From the NCBI GenBank assembly GCA_001897675.1, contig MKUE01000079.1:62001-126000 (forward strand): a stretch of 64,000 nucleotides of DNA, written 5' to 3'. The stretch comes from Thiobacillus sp. 65-1059 (GTDB lineage Bacteria; Pseudomonadota; Gammaproteobacteria; Burkholderiales; Thiobacillaceae). A model generated the notes under the pieces. That model was not told where the DNA came from and searched no databases. It saw only the letters and a program-made list of their open reading frames with translations. Below, one piece after another: positions 53,402 through 62,402 of the stretch; the stretch's first letter is position 1; every line of letters starts with the position of its first letter. The position numbers and the translations under genes are program-made.

Positions 53402-53509
53402 ATGAAACAATTTCTGACTTTTCAGGGTTTTCCCATGGTGGTGGTGGTGGCACTAATCGTTTGGTCGTGGATCAGCATTCTTTCCGTGGTGATCGGTTCG
53501 CTGTTCTGA
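53402..53509 (+). CDS. 35-aa membrane peptide at the end of the cbb3 cluster
   Basis: MKQFLTFQGFPMVVVVALIV continues with WSWISILSVVIGSLF, a single hydrophobic helix. A GGAG ribosome site lies 8 bp before the ATG, 35 bp after ccoS and just before a perfect 22-bp terminator stem, so the ORF is very likely expressed with the cluster. I recognise no family. It could be a small subunit or assembly peptide of the oxidase. Confidence 0.55.
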   Translation: MKQFLTFQGFPMVVVVALIVWSWISILSVVIGSLF

Positions 53510-53514
53510 ATTGA

Positions 53515-53562
53515 CCAGCAAAACAAGAAGCCCCGCTGTTGCGGGGCTTCTTGTTTTGCTGG
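53515..53562. terminator. Very long perfect hairpin terminator after the cbb3 cluster
   Basis: A 22-bp perfect stem (CCAGCAAAACAAGAAGCCCC plus GC, 53515-53536; complement 53541-53562) surrounds a TGTT loop. The stem includes an A-rich run on one side and a T-rich run on the other, so it can terminate the cbb3 transcript on + and the DUF3943 gene on -. Confidence 0.85.
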
Positions 53563-53627
53563 GTGCGATGCGGGTTTCCGCACCGGCCGCAACCCCAGTT
53601 CCCTGGCCGCCGCAGGGAATGCGGGCG

Positions 53628-54548
53628 CTACCAGTCGGCGCTGAATTGCAGGCCCCACGCAGTACTGCGCGAATTGGCCCGCGTAGCCCAGGGTGCATCG
53701 CCGGCGCCCAGTGCGGGCATGCGCTGGCCAATGGGCTGCAGGCGCAATGTCGTTTTCACCCCCAGCAAACGGTCTGTTTCCGCATTCAGCACACCCAGCG
53801 GATCGGTGATGAACAAGACGGTCTTGTCCGCCCAGTCGAGCTTTCCGGGTTTGGCGCGGATGCGTTCGCGTAGCGGGGAAAAAATATACTCGCCGACGAG
53901 CGAGCCGACCACCGGCGTCACCACCAGATCCTGGATGGATACGGGTTCGGCCAGCGCTTCGGCGCCGTACTCCCAGATTGTCGATAGCAGCGCGGAATAC
54001 AGGAAAGCCTGGGCCCGTTCCAGACCGCGTTCCCGCGCCTGGATGTAATAAGCGCCGCCCCAGTAAGGATGCAGGACGTAATTGATCCACCAGCGGTCGG
54101 TGTCCCACACCGGTTCACTGACATTGTTGCGCCACTTGCTGAAACTGTAGTTCCGTTTTGCTTCGCTATCCCAGCCCGAAATGCTTTCCGGGGCCAGGTA
54201 CAGCACGGCCACGCCGGCAAATTGGTAGCCGAGGAAATAGGCGGCATCGCGGCTGGCGCCCCGCCAGTCCGGCCGGGCGTCCAGCGGCCCCCGCCAGCGG
54301 TATCCGTCGGGCTGGGCCGCCGGGTCTTCCTGTGCTGCCGGATCGGGGCTGCCGGCGGGCGCGTCCTGCGACGCCGCCAGCAGTGCGGGCCGCATCCATG
54401 CCGTGGCGGCAAATTCGGCCGGTTCGGAGGCCATTGAGCCGTCCGCTGCGGCCAGGCCGGCAGCGAAGCCGAGGCAGGCCCAGAGCAGACGGCGGATACC
54501 CGCTTGTGTGGCCCCGCTTCGCGCGACACACCGGCGCACCGCGGGCAT
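53628..54548 (-). CDS. DUF3943-like periplasmic/outer-membrane-associated protein
   Basis: A 306-aa protein with an N-terminal signal-like segment (RRLLWACLGFAAGLAAAD) and a central domain of the DUF3943 type: YSFSKWRNNVSEPVWDTDRW, WINYVLHPYWGGAYYIQARE, WEYGAEALAEPVSIQDLVVT and PVVGSLVGEYIFSPLRERIR. The function is unknown. ATG 54548 gives a short signal region; an ATG at 54608 would add 20 residues. It is transcribed towards the long hairpin after the cbb3 cluster. Confidence 0.7.
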   Translation of the reverse strand: MPAVRRCVARSGATQAGIRRLLWACLGFAAGLAAADGSMASEPAEFAATAWMRPALLAASQDAPAGSPDPAAQEDPAAQPDGYRWRGPLDARPDWRGASRDAAYFLGYQFAGVAVLYLAPESISGWDSEAKRNYSFSKWRNNVSEPVWDTDRWWINYVLHPYWGGAYYIQARERGLERAQAFLYSALLSTIWEYGAEALAEPVSIQDLVVTPVVGSLVGEYIFSPLRERIRAKPGKLDWADKTVLFITDPLGVLNAETDRLLGVKTTLRLQPIGQRMPALGAGDAPWATRANSRSTAWGLQFSADW

Positions 54549-54759
54549 TCCGGCGCGGGCGCCCGGATGAGTGGAACCGGCCAGGCGATTTGTGGGCACT
54601 GTCAGCATGGAGGCACCAGGGCGGCAAATCCGCTCCGAGGATTGTGCGGAAGCGAACCGGGCGGAACCGGTCGCAGCGCCGAAGAGGGCCGGCAGCCAAA
54701 GATCCCCGCCCCGTATTCCGCGCCCTTGCAAGATGGCTGGAGGGGGCCGGGAAACCGGA

Positions 54760-55605
54760 TCAGGCGGGGATCGCGGCGCGCATTTTTTGCAGGGCGCGTG
54801 CCTCGATCTGGCGTATGCGCTCGGCCGACACGCCGTATTCGGCGGCGAGTTCGTGCAGGGTCGCAGTTGCGCCCTCGGTCAGCCAGCGCGCTTCGATGAT
54901 GCGGCGGCTGCGTTCGTCCAGGTTCTCCAGCGCGGTGGCCAGACCGCTATGGCGCAGGCGTTCGGTCTGCTCGCGCTCCAGCAACTGGGCCGGGTTTTCG
55001 TCGGGACTTGCCAGATGCGCCAGCGGGTTGTAGCCCTCTTCGCCGTCGTCCACCATCGGGTCGATCGACACATCGTGTCCCGACAGGCGGGTTTCCATCT
55101 CCAGCACGTCCTTGCGGCTGACGTTGAGTTCGCGCGCCATGGCGTCGGCCTCCTGCGTCGTCAGGGCTTTCAGCGAGTGTTTCAGGCTGCGCAGGTTGAA
55201 AAACAGCTTGCGCTGCGGCTTGGTGGTCGCCACCTTGACCAGCCGCCAGTTTTTCAGCACGTATTCGTGGATTTCGGCGCGGATCCAGTGCAATGCAAAC
55301 GACACCAGACGCACGCCGCGATCGGGGTCGAAACGCTTCACCGCCTTCATCAGGCCGACATTGCCTTCCTGGATGAGGTCGGCATGCGGCAGGCCATAGC
55401 CCAGATAATGCCGCGCCACGCTGACCACCACGCGCAGATGGGAGACCACCAGCTGGCGCGCCGCATCGACGTCCTGCTTGTCGTGCCAGGCACGCGCCAG
55501 ACGCTGCTCGTCTTCCAGGCTGAGCATGGGATAGCGGTTGACCGTCTGGATGTAGCTATCCAGGCTGTAGGCCGCGGGTATGGGTAAAGCGATCGTTTGG
55601 CTCAT
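54760..55605 (-). CDS. rpoH: RNA polymerase sigma-32 (heat-shock) factor
   Basis: A 281-aa sigma-70-family factor that directs RNA polymerase to heat-shock promoters. Region 2 contains ADLIQEGNVGLMKAVKRFDP and VRLVSFALHWIRAEIHEYVL, the RpoH box QRKLFFNLR is intact, and region 4 has ATLHELAAEYGVSAERIRQI. ATG 55605 is chosen over an upstream Met because a GGGAG ribosome site lies about 12 bp upstream. A CIRCE element lies 29 bp before the start, so HrcA repression is likely. It follows ftsX, the standard proteobacterial position. Confidence 0.96.
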   Translation of the reverse strand: MSQTIALPIPAAYSLDSYIQTVNRYPMLSLEDEQRLARAWHDKQDVDAARQLVVSHLRVVVSVARHYLGYGLPHADLIQEGNVGLMKAVKRFDPDRGVRLVSFALHWIRAEIHEYVLKNWRLVKVATTKPQRKLFFNLRSLKHSLKALTTQEADAMARELNVSRKDVLEMETRLSGHDVSIDPMVDDGEEGYNPLAHLASPDENPAQLLEREQTERLRHSGLATALENLDERSRRIIEARWLTEGATATLHELAAEYGVSAERIRQIEARALQKMRAAIPA

Positions 55606-55633
55606 GGTTGCGAATACTCCCTTGCGAATGATT

Positions 55634-55660
55634 CTAGCACTCACGGCATAAGAGTGCTAA
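55634..55660. promoter_or_regulatory. CIRCE element (HrcA operator) upstream of rpoH
   Basis: Read towards rpoH: TTAGCACTC, nine bases, GAGTGCTAG. The CIRCE consensus is TTAGCACTC-N9-GAGTGCTAA, so 17 of 18 arm bases match. It lies between the rpoH start and ftsX and should bind HrcA. hrcA itself is not in the window. Confidence 0.9.
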
Positions 55661-55692
55661 GAGGGCAGAGGGTTCCGCAAAGGGCAATGAAA

Positions 55693-56597
55693 TCAGCGTG
55701 TCGCCATGCCCTGGCGGAGCGTGCGCCGCACCGTGAGCCAGGCGCCAAGCCAGCCAAACAGGGTGGTCAGCCCCAGCACAACGGCAATTTCGGCCTCCGT
55801 CGGCGGCAGCAGCTGAAAAGTCGAGCCGTACAAGCCCGCCAGCCGCTCGATGGGCGCGCGCAGCACCCAGCCCGCCAGCGCCAGCACGCCGCCCGCCGCC
55901 AGTCCACCCAGCAGGCCTTGCAGCGCCCCGAGGTAAAGGAAGGGGCGGCGAATGTAGCGGTCGGTGGCGCCGATCAGGCGGCTGACCTGGATTTCGTCGC
56001 GGCGGGCCAGAACCAGCGCGCGGATGGCGTTGCCCGAGATGGCGACGAGCGCGATGGCAAACAGCCCGGCCAGCAGCCACACGCCGGTGCGCCCGATGGC
56101 GAGCGCGGCCTGCAGGCGCTCGGCCCACTGGCTGTCGAGGTGGGTTTCGGCCACCCCCGGCAGCCTGGCCAGATCGGCTGCCACCCGCGCCAGTTCCTCG
56201 CGCGACCCAGCCCGGGAGCGCACCACCCAGGCGTCCGGCAGCGGGTTCTGCGTCAGGCCGGCGGCGATGTTGGCCAGGTCCTGCGCCGCACTGAGCGCGG
56301 CAAGCGCGTCCTCTTTGGACACATAACGGGCCTGCGCGATATCGGGCTGCTGCAGCCGCCCGGCGATGGCCTGCCTGTGCGCGGCCGGCGCATCGGCGTC
56401 GAGAAAAACGCTGATTTCAGGCTGCGCCGGCAGATCGCCCACCAGCCGGCCGAGATTGCCGAGCGCCAGATACAGCCCGCTGGGCAGGCTGATCGCCACG
56501 CCCATCGCCAGTGCGGTGAGCAGGGTGGCGATCGGCTGGACGCGCAGGCGGTGCAAGGCGGCGATCAGCGCATGCTTCTGATGGCGCAACCAGCCGA

Positions 56598-56601
<4 letters not shown>
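55693..56601 (-). CDS. ftsX: Cell-division ABC transporter permease FtsX
   Basis: A 302-aa, four-helix membrane protein. The N-terminal RHQKHALIAALHRLRVQPIA and first helix, a periplasmic domain including PEISVFLDADAPAAHRQAIA and ARYVSKEDALAALS, and the C-terminal RRDEIQVSRLIGATDRYIRR are typical. FtsEX recruits and activates septal peptidoglycan hydrolases. ATG 56601 overlaps ftsE by 4 bp. Confidence 0.94.
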
Positions 56602-57256
<655 letters not shown>

Positions 57257-57260
<4 letters not shown>

Positions 57261-58279
57261 GCGGCGAATACCGCTTCGACGAACTCGCGCGCGTCGAACG
57301 GCCGCAGGTCGTCGACGCTTTCGCCTACGCCGATGTAGCGCACCGGGATCGGCTGGGCCGGGCCTGGGCGGGCCTGGGCGATGGCGGCGATGGCGCCGCC
57401 CTTGGCGGTGCCGTCGAGCTTGGTGAGCACGAGGCCGGTGACGCCGAGCGCATCGTCGAATGCCTTGACCTGCGCCACCGCGTTCTGTCCGGTGTTGGCG
57501 TCGAGTACCAGCAGCACTTCGTGCGGCGCGCCGGGCGCGGCTTTTTCGATCACCCGCTTGACCTTCCTGATCTCCTCCATCAGGTGCAGCTGGGTCGGCA
57601 GGCGGCCGGCGGTGTCGGCCAGCACCACGTCGATGCTGCGCGCCCGCGCGGCCTGGATGGCGTCGAAAATCACCGCCGCGGAATCGCCCTTTTCCTGGCT
57701 CACCACGGTGACGTTGTTGCGCTCGCCCCAGACCTGCAACTGCTCGCGGGCGGCGGCGCGGAAGGTGTCGCCCGCCGCCAGCAGCACCGACAGGCCCTGC
57801 GCCTGGTACAGCTTGGCGAGCTTGCCGATGGTGGTGGTCTTGCCGGCGCCGTTGACGCCGGCCAGCATGAGGATGAAGGGCTTGTGCGGGGTGACGTCGA
57901 GCGGCGCCTGCAGCGGGGTCAGCAGGTCGACCAGCGCCTGCTTCAGTGCGGCCTGCAGGTCGGAGGCCTCGGTCAGCCCCTCGCGCCGCACCTTCTTCTG
58001 CAGGGTTTCGAGCAGCGCCTGGGTCGCATCGATGCCGACATCGGCGGTGATGAGGATGGTTTCGAGTTCCTCGAACAGTTCGGCGTCGATCTTGCGCCCG
58101 ACACCGAACAGGCTGGAAAGCTGGCCGCCCAGCCGATCGCGGGTTTTGGCGAGCCCCTGCTTCAGCCGCTGCGCCCAGCCCGGGCGCGACCCGGCCGGCT
58201 GCGGGGCGGCGGCTTCGGCCGGCGCGTCGGGGACAGCCGGTTCGGCGGCAGGGGATTTGGACTTGAAGAAACTAAACAC
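57257..58279 (-). CDS. ftsY: Signal recognition particle receptor FtsY
   Basis: A 340-aa SRP GTPase. A short, Ala/Pro-rich acidic A domain (about 30 residues) precedes the N domain ([20 protein letters not shown]). The G domain has [37 protein letters not shown] and [13 protein letters not shown]. It targets ribosomes carrying membrane proteins to SecYEG. It is the first gene of the ftsY-ftsE-ftsX-rpoH row, divergent from the M16 gene. Confidence 0.96.
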
Positions 58280-58406
58280 GGATAAAGGCGGTCAGCACAG
58301 CTGTTTGACGGACGCGGTATCTTATCATTCAGGCAGTCGACTCCACACGGCTTCGGCCAACAGTGGGTCGGCATCCTTGGGATGCATTCAATCAGAGGTG
58401 AACGGG

Positions 58407-59765
58407 ATGGTCGGCATGCGGGGAATGTTGCTGGCGCTGCTGGTGGGCAGCGCACAGGCGGCGGTGACGGATGTCACGCTGGACAATGGGTTGCGGGTGA
58501 TCGTGCAGGAAGATCATCGCGCACCGGTGATGGTGTCGCAGGTGTGGTACCGCGCGGGATCGATGGACGAATTCAACGGCAGCACCGGCGTGGCGCACGT
58601 GCTCGAGCACATGATGTTCAAGGGCACGCAGACGGTGCCGCCGGGCGAGTTCTCCAAGCGCATCGCCGCGGCCGGCGGCCGTGAAAACGCCTTTACCAGC
58701 CGCGACCACACGGCCTATTTCCAGCAGATGCAGAAAGACCGGCTGGCGCTGTCGATGCAGCTGGAGGCCGACCGCATGGCCAACCTCGTCATCGGCGACG
58801 CGCTGTTCGCCAAGGAAATCCAGGTGGTGATGGAAGAGCGCCGGCTGCGCACCGACGACCAGCCGCAATCGGTGGTGTACGAGCGCCTGATGGCGACGGC
58901 CTACCAGGCGCATCCCTACCGCCGCCCCATCATCGGCTGGATGGACGATCTCTCGAACATGACCGCGCAGGACGCGCGCGACTGGTATGCGCGCTGGTAT
59001 GCGCCCAACAACGCCACCCTGGTGGTGGCGGGCGACGTCAAGGCCGACGAGGTGATCGAACTGGCCAGGCGCCATTTCGGTGCACTGCCGGCGCGCGCGC
59101 TGCCGCCGCGCAAGCCGCAGGACGAGCCTGCGCAGCTTGGCGAGAAGCGCATCGTGGTCAAGGCGCCGGCGCAGCTGCCCTACCTGCTGATGGCCTGGCA
59201 TGCGCCCACGCTCAAGGACTGGGAACAGGACACCGCGCCGTACGCGCTGCAGATTCTCGCGGGTGTGCTCTCCGGCAACGATTCGGCACGGCTGCAAAAA
59301 TCGCTGGTCAAGACCCGGCAGATCGCAGTGAACGCGAGCGCGGGCTACGACGCCGTGGCTCGCGGGCCGGGCATGTTCATGATCGATGCGACACCGGCGC
59401 CGGGCACATCGGCGGCGGCGCTGGAAAAAGCCATTCGCGAGGAGGTGCGGCGCATCCAGCGTGACGGCATCAACGAAGCGGAGCTCGCGCGGGTCAAGGC
59501 GCAGGTCATCGCGGCCGACGTCTATCAGCGCGATTCGCTGTTTTATCAGGCCATGCAGCTGGGCGAGTACGCGACCGCCGGCCTGCCGCCCGAGGCGCTG
59601 GCGCGCCGGGTCGACAAGTTGCGCGCGGTGACCGCCCGGGAGGTGCAGGCCGCCGCCCGGCAGTGGCTGCAGGACGACCGGCTGAGCGTGGCCGAGCTCG
59701 ACCCGCAGCCCCTTCAAGCCAAGGCGCAGCGCGCCGCCGTGCCGGGAGTGCGCCATGTCAATTAA
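58407..59765 (+). CDS. Zinc peptidase, M16 family (catalytic subunit type)
   Basis: A 452-aa protein with a signal peptide (LLALLVGSAQA) and the inverse zinc motif in GVAHVLEHMMFKGT (His-x2-Glu-His) with the distal Glu in EIQVVMEERRLRTDDQPQ. It would degrade peptides in the periplasm. The start is ATG 58407 with an AGAGGTGA site 5 bp upstream; the longer frame upstream reads through the divergent ftsY promoter region. The second M16 gene overlaps it by 11 bp. Confidence 0.9.
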   Translation: MVGMRGMLLALLVGSAQAAVTDVTLDNGLRVIVQEDHRAPVMVSQVWYRAGSMDEFNGSTGVAHVLEHMMFKGTQTVPPGEFSKRIAAAGGRENAFTSRDHTAYFQQMQKDRLALSMQLEADRMANLVIGDALFAKEIQVVMEERRLRTDDQPQSVVYERLMATAYQAHPYRRPIIGWMDDLSNMTAQDARDWYARWYAPNNATLVVAGDVKADEVIELARRHFGALPARALPPRKPQDEPAQLGEKRIVVKAPAQLPYLLMAWHAPTLKDWEQDTAPYALQILAGVLSGNDSARLQKSLVKTRQIAVNASAGYDAVARGPGMFMIDATPAPGTSAAALEKAIREEVRRIQRDGINEAELARVKAQVIAADVYQRDSLFYQAMQLGEYATAGLPPEALARRVDKLRAVTAREVQAAARQWLQDDRLSVAELDPQPLQAKAQRAAVPGVRHVN

Positions 59766-61077
59766 AACCATGTCGATTCAGCGCTTCTTTTTTGCCCTGC
59801 TGCTGAGCCTGCCGCTGTCGGCGCAGGCCACGCTGGCCATCCAGAACTGGCAAACGCCGCAGGGCGCGCGGGTGGTCTTCGTCGAAAGCCGCGAGTTGCC
59901 GATGCTCGATATCTCGGTGGATTTCCCCGCCGGCAGCGCGCGCGATCCCGCCGGCAAGGCGGGGCTTGCCCATCTGACGCACGGGCTGCTCGATCAGGGC
60001 GCGGGCGGCCTTTCCGATACCGCCATCGCGCATCGCCTGGCCGATGTCGGGGCCGTGCTGTCGGGGAGCTTCGACCGCGACCGTGCCGGCGTCACGCTGC
60101 GCACCCTGTCGTCCGCAACCGAAAAGACGGCCGCGCTCGAGATGCTGGCGCGCGTGCTGCAGCGGCCCGATTTTCCGCAGGCGGTGATCAGACGCGAGAA
60201 ACAGCGCCTGATTGCCGCCATCCGCGAAGCCGAGGCCGATCCCGGCACGGTCGCCGGCAAGGCGTTTTATCGGGCGCTCTACGGCACGCACCCTTACGCG
60301 CACGACGAGGCGGGCGACCCCGCCGCGATTGCGCGGCTGACGCGGGGCGATCTGCAGGCGTTTTACCGCGCGCATTACAGCGCGCCCAACGCCGTGATTT
60401 CGCTGGTCGGCGACATTTCCCGCGCCGAGGCCGAGGCCATCGCCGCGCGCCTGGCGGCCGGCTTGTCCAAGGCCGCGGCGGTGCCGCCGCTGCCCAGCCC
60501 CGCACCTGCAGCCTCATCCGACGTGCGCATAGCCCATCCCTCCACGCAAAGCCATGTGCTGGTAGGGGCGGTGGGCATGGCACGCAACGACCCCGATTTC
60601 TTTCCGCTGTTCGTCGGCAATTATGTGCTGGGCGGCGGCGGCTTCGATTCGCGGCTGATGCGCGAGGTGCGCGACAAGCGCGGCTACGCCTACAGCGCCT
60701 ACAGCTATTTCATGCCGATGGTCGAGGCCGGACCGTTCCAGCTCGGCCTGCAGACCAAGCTGGAGCAGACCGACGACGCGCTCAAGGTGGCGCAGGCGAC
60801 GCTGCGGCAGTTCATCGCCGACGGCCCCAGCGAGGCTGAACTCGAGCAGGCCAAATCCAACCTCACCGGCGGGTTCCCGCTGCGCTTGGACAGCAACAGG
60901 AAAATCCTCGATTACCTGGCGGCGATCGGCTTTTACCGGCTGCCGCTGGATTATCTCGATACCTGGGTCGCCAAAGTCGAGGCGGTCGACGTGGCGGCGG
61001 TGAAACAGGCGTTTGCCCGCCGCATCGACCCCGACAGGCTGGTGACCGTGGTGGTGGGGGCAGGCGGTGCGCGCTAA
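59755..61077 (+). CDS. M16-family protein without the zinc motif (partner subunit)
   Basis: A 440-aa protein with a signal peptide (FFFALLLSLPLSAQA). At the position of the zinc site it reads LAHLTHGLLDQGA, so the Glu and second His are lost. The Arg/Tyr partner motif LMREVRDKRGYAYSAYS is kept, as in the non-catalytic half of heterodimeric M16 peptidases. It probably pairs with the preceding active subunit. A GGGAG site supports ATG 59755. Confidence 0.88.
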   Translation: MSIKTMSIQRFFFALLLSLPLSAQATLAIQNWQTPQGARVVFVESRELPMLDISVDFPAGSARDPAGKAGLAHLTHGLLDQGAGGLSDTAIAHRLADVGAVLSGSFDRDRAGVTLRTLSSATEKTAALEMLARVLQRPDFPQAVIRREKQRLIAAIREAEADPGTVAGKAFYRALYGTHPYAHDEAGDPAAIARLTRGDLQAFYRAHYSAPNAVISLVGDISRAEAEAIAARLAAGLSKAAAVPPLPSPAPAASSDVRIAHPSTQSHVLVGAVGMARNDPDFFPLFVGNYVLGGGGFDSRLMREVRDKRGYAYSAYSYFMPMVEAGPFQLGLQTKLEQTDDALKVAQATLRQFIADGPSEAELEQAKSNLTGGFPLRLDSNRKILDYLAAIGFYRLPLDYLDTWVAKVEAVDVAAVKQAFARRIDPDRLVTVVVGAGGAR

Positions 61078-61642
61078 GCGCGCGCCGCCGCAGCGGGCGC
61101 ACGGCGCGCCCAACCGCGTGCGCATCATCGGCGGGCAATACCGCCGGCGGCTGCTGGAGTTTCCCGACGGCGCCGGCCTGCGCCCGACCCCCGACCGCGT
61201 GCGCGAGACGCTGTTCAACTGGCTGGGGCAGGATCTGCCCGGCTGGGCTTGCCTGGACCTGTTTGCCGGCAGCGGCGCGCTGGGCTTCGAGGCGGCTTCG
61301 CGCGGGGCGGGGCGCGTCGTCATGATCGAGCGCGATCCCAGGGCGATCGGCGCGCTGGAAAAAAACCGCGCCACGCTCGGCGCCGGCCAGGTCGACATCC
61401 TGCGGGCCGATGCGCTGGCCTGGCTGGCGAACAGCCGCGAAACCTTCGACCTGATTTTCGTCGATCCGCCATTCGACAGCGGACTGGCCGGGGCGGTGCT
61501 CGCCGGGCTGGCGCGCCATCTCGAATCAGGCGGCCAGGCGTATATCGAGCAGGCTGCTCCGGTGGTCGCGCCGGCGGGGCTGATCATCCACCGCAGCGGG
61601 CGCGCGGGGCGCTCGCATTTTGCGCTTCTCGTCAAGGAATAA
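61067..61642 (+). CDS. rsmD: 16S rRNA (guanine(966)-N(2))-methyltransferase
   Basis: A 191-aa RsmD. RIIGGQYRRRLLEFPDG and RPTPDRVRETLFNWLG are diagnostic, CLDLFAGSGALGFEAASRGA is the SAM motif and LIFVDPPFDSGLAG holds the catalytic D-P-P-F. GTG 61067 overlaps the M16 gene by 11 bp. Confidence 0.94.
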   Translation: MRAKRAPPQRAHGAPNRVRIIGGQYRRRLLEFPDGAGLRPTPDRVRETLFNWLGQDLPGWACLDLFAGSGALGFEAASRGAGRVVMIERDPRAIGALEKNRATLGAGQVDILRADALAWLANSRETFDLIFVDPPFDSGLAGAVLAGLARHLESGGQAYIEQAAPVVAPAGLIIHRSGRAGRSHFALLVKE

Positions 61643-62398
<756 letters not shown>

Positions 62399-62402
62399 GC
62401 GC

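Noticed and set aside
59755-61077. Second M16 gene as a broken peptidase
   Set aside because: Loss of the zinc motif is normal for the non-catalytic partner of heterodimeric M16 enzymes, and the Arg/Tyr motif is intact, so it is not a pseudogene.
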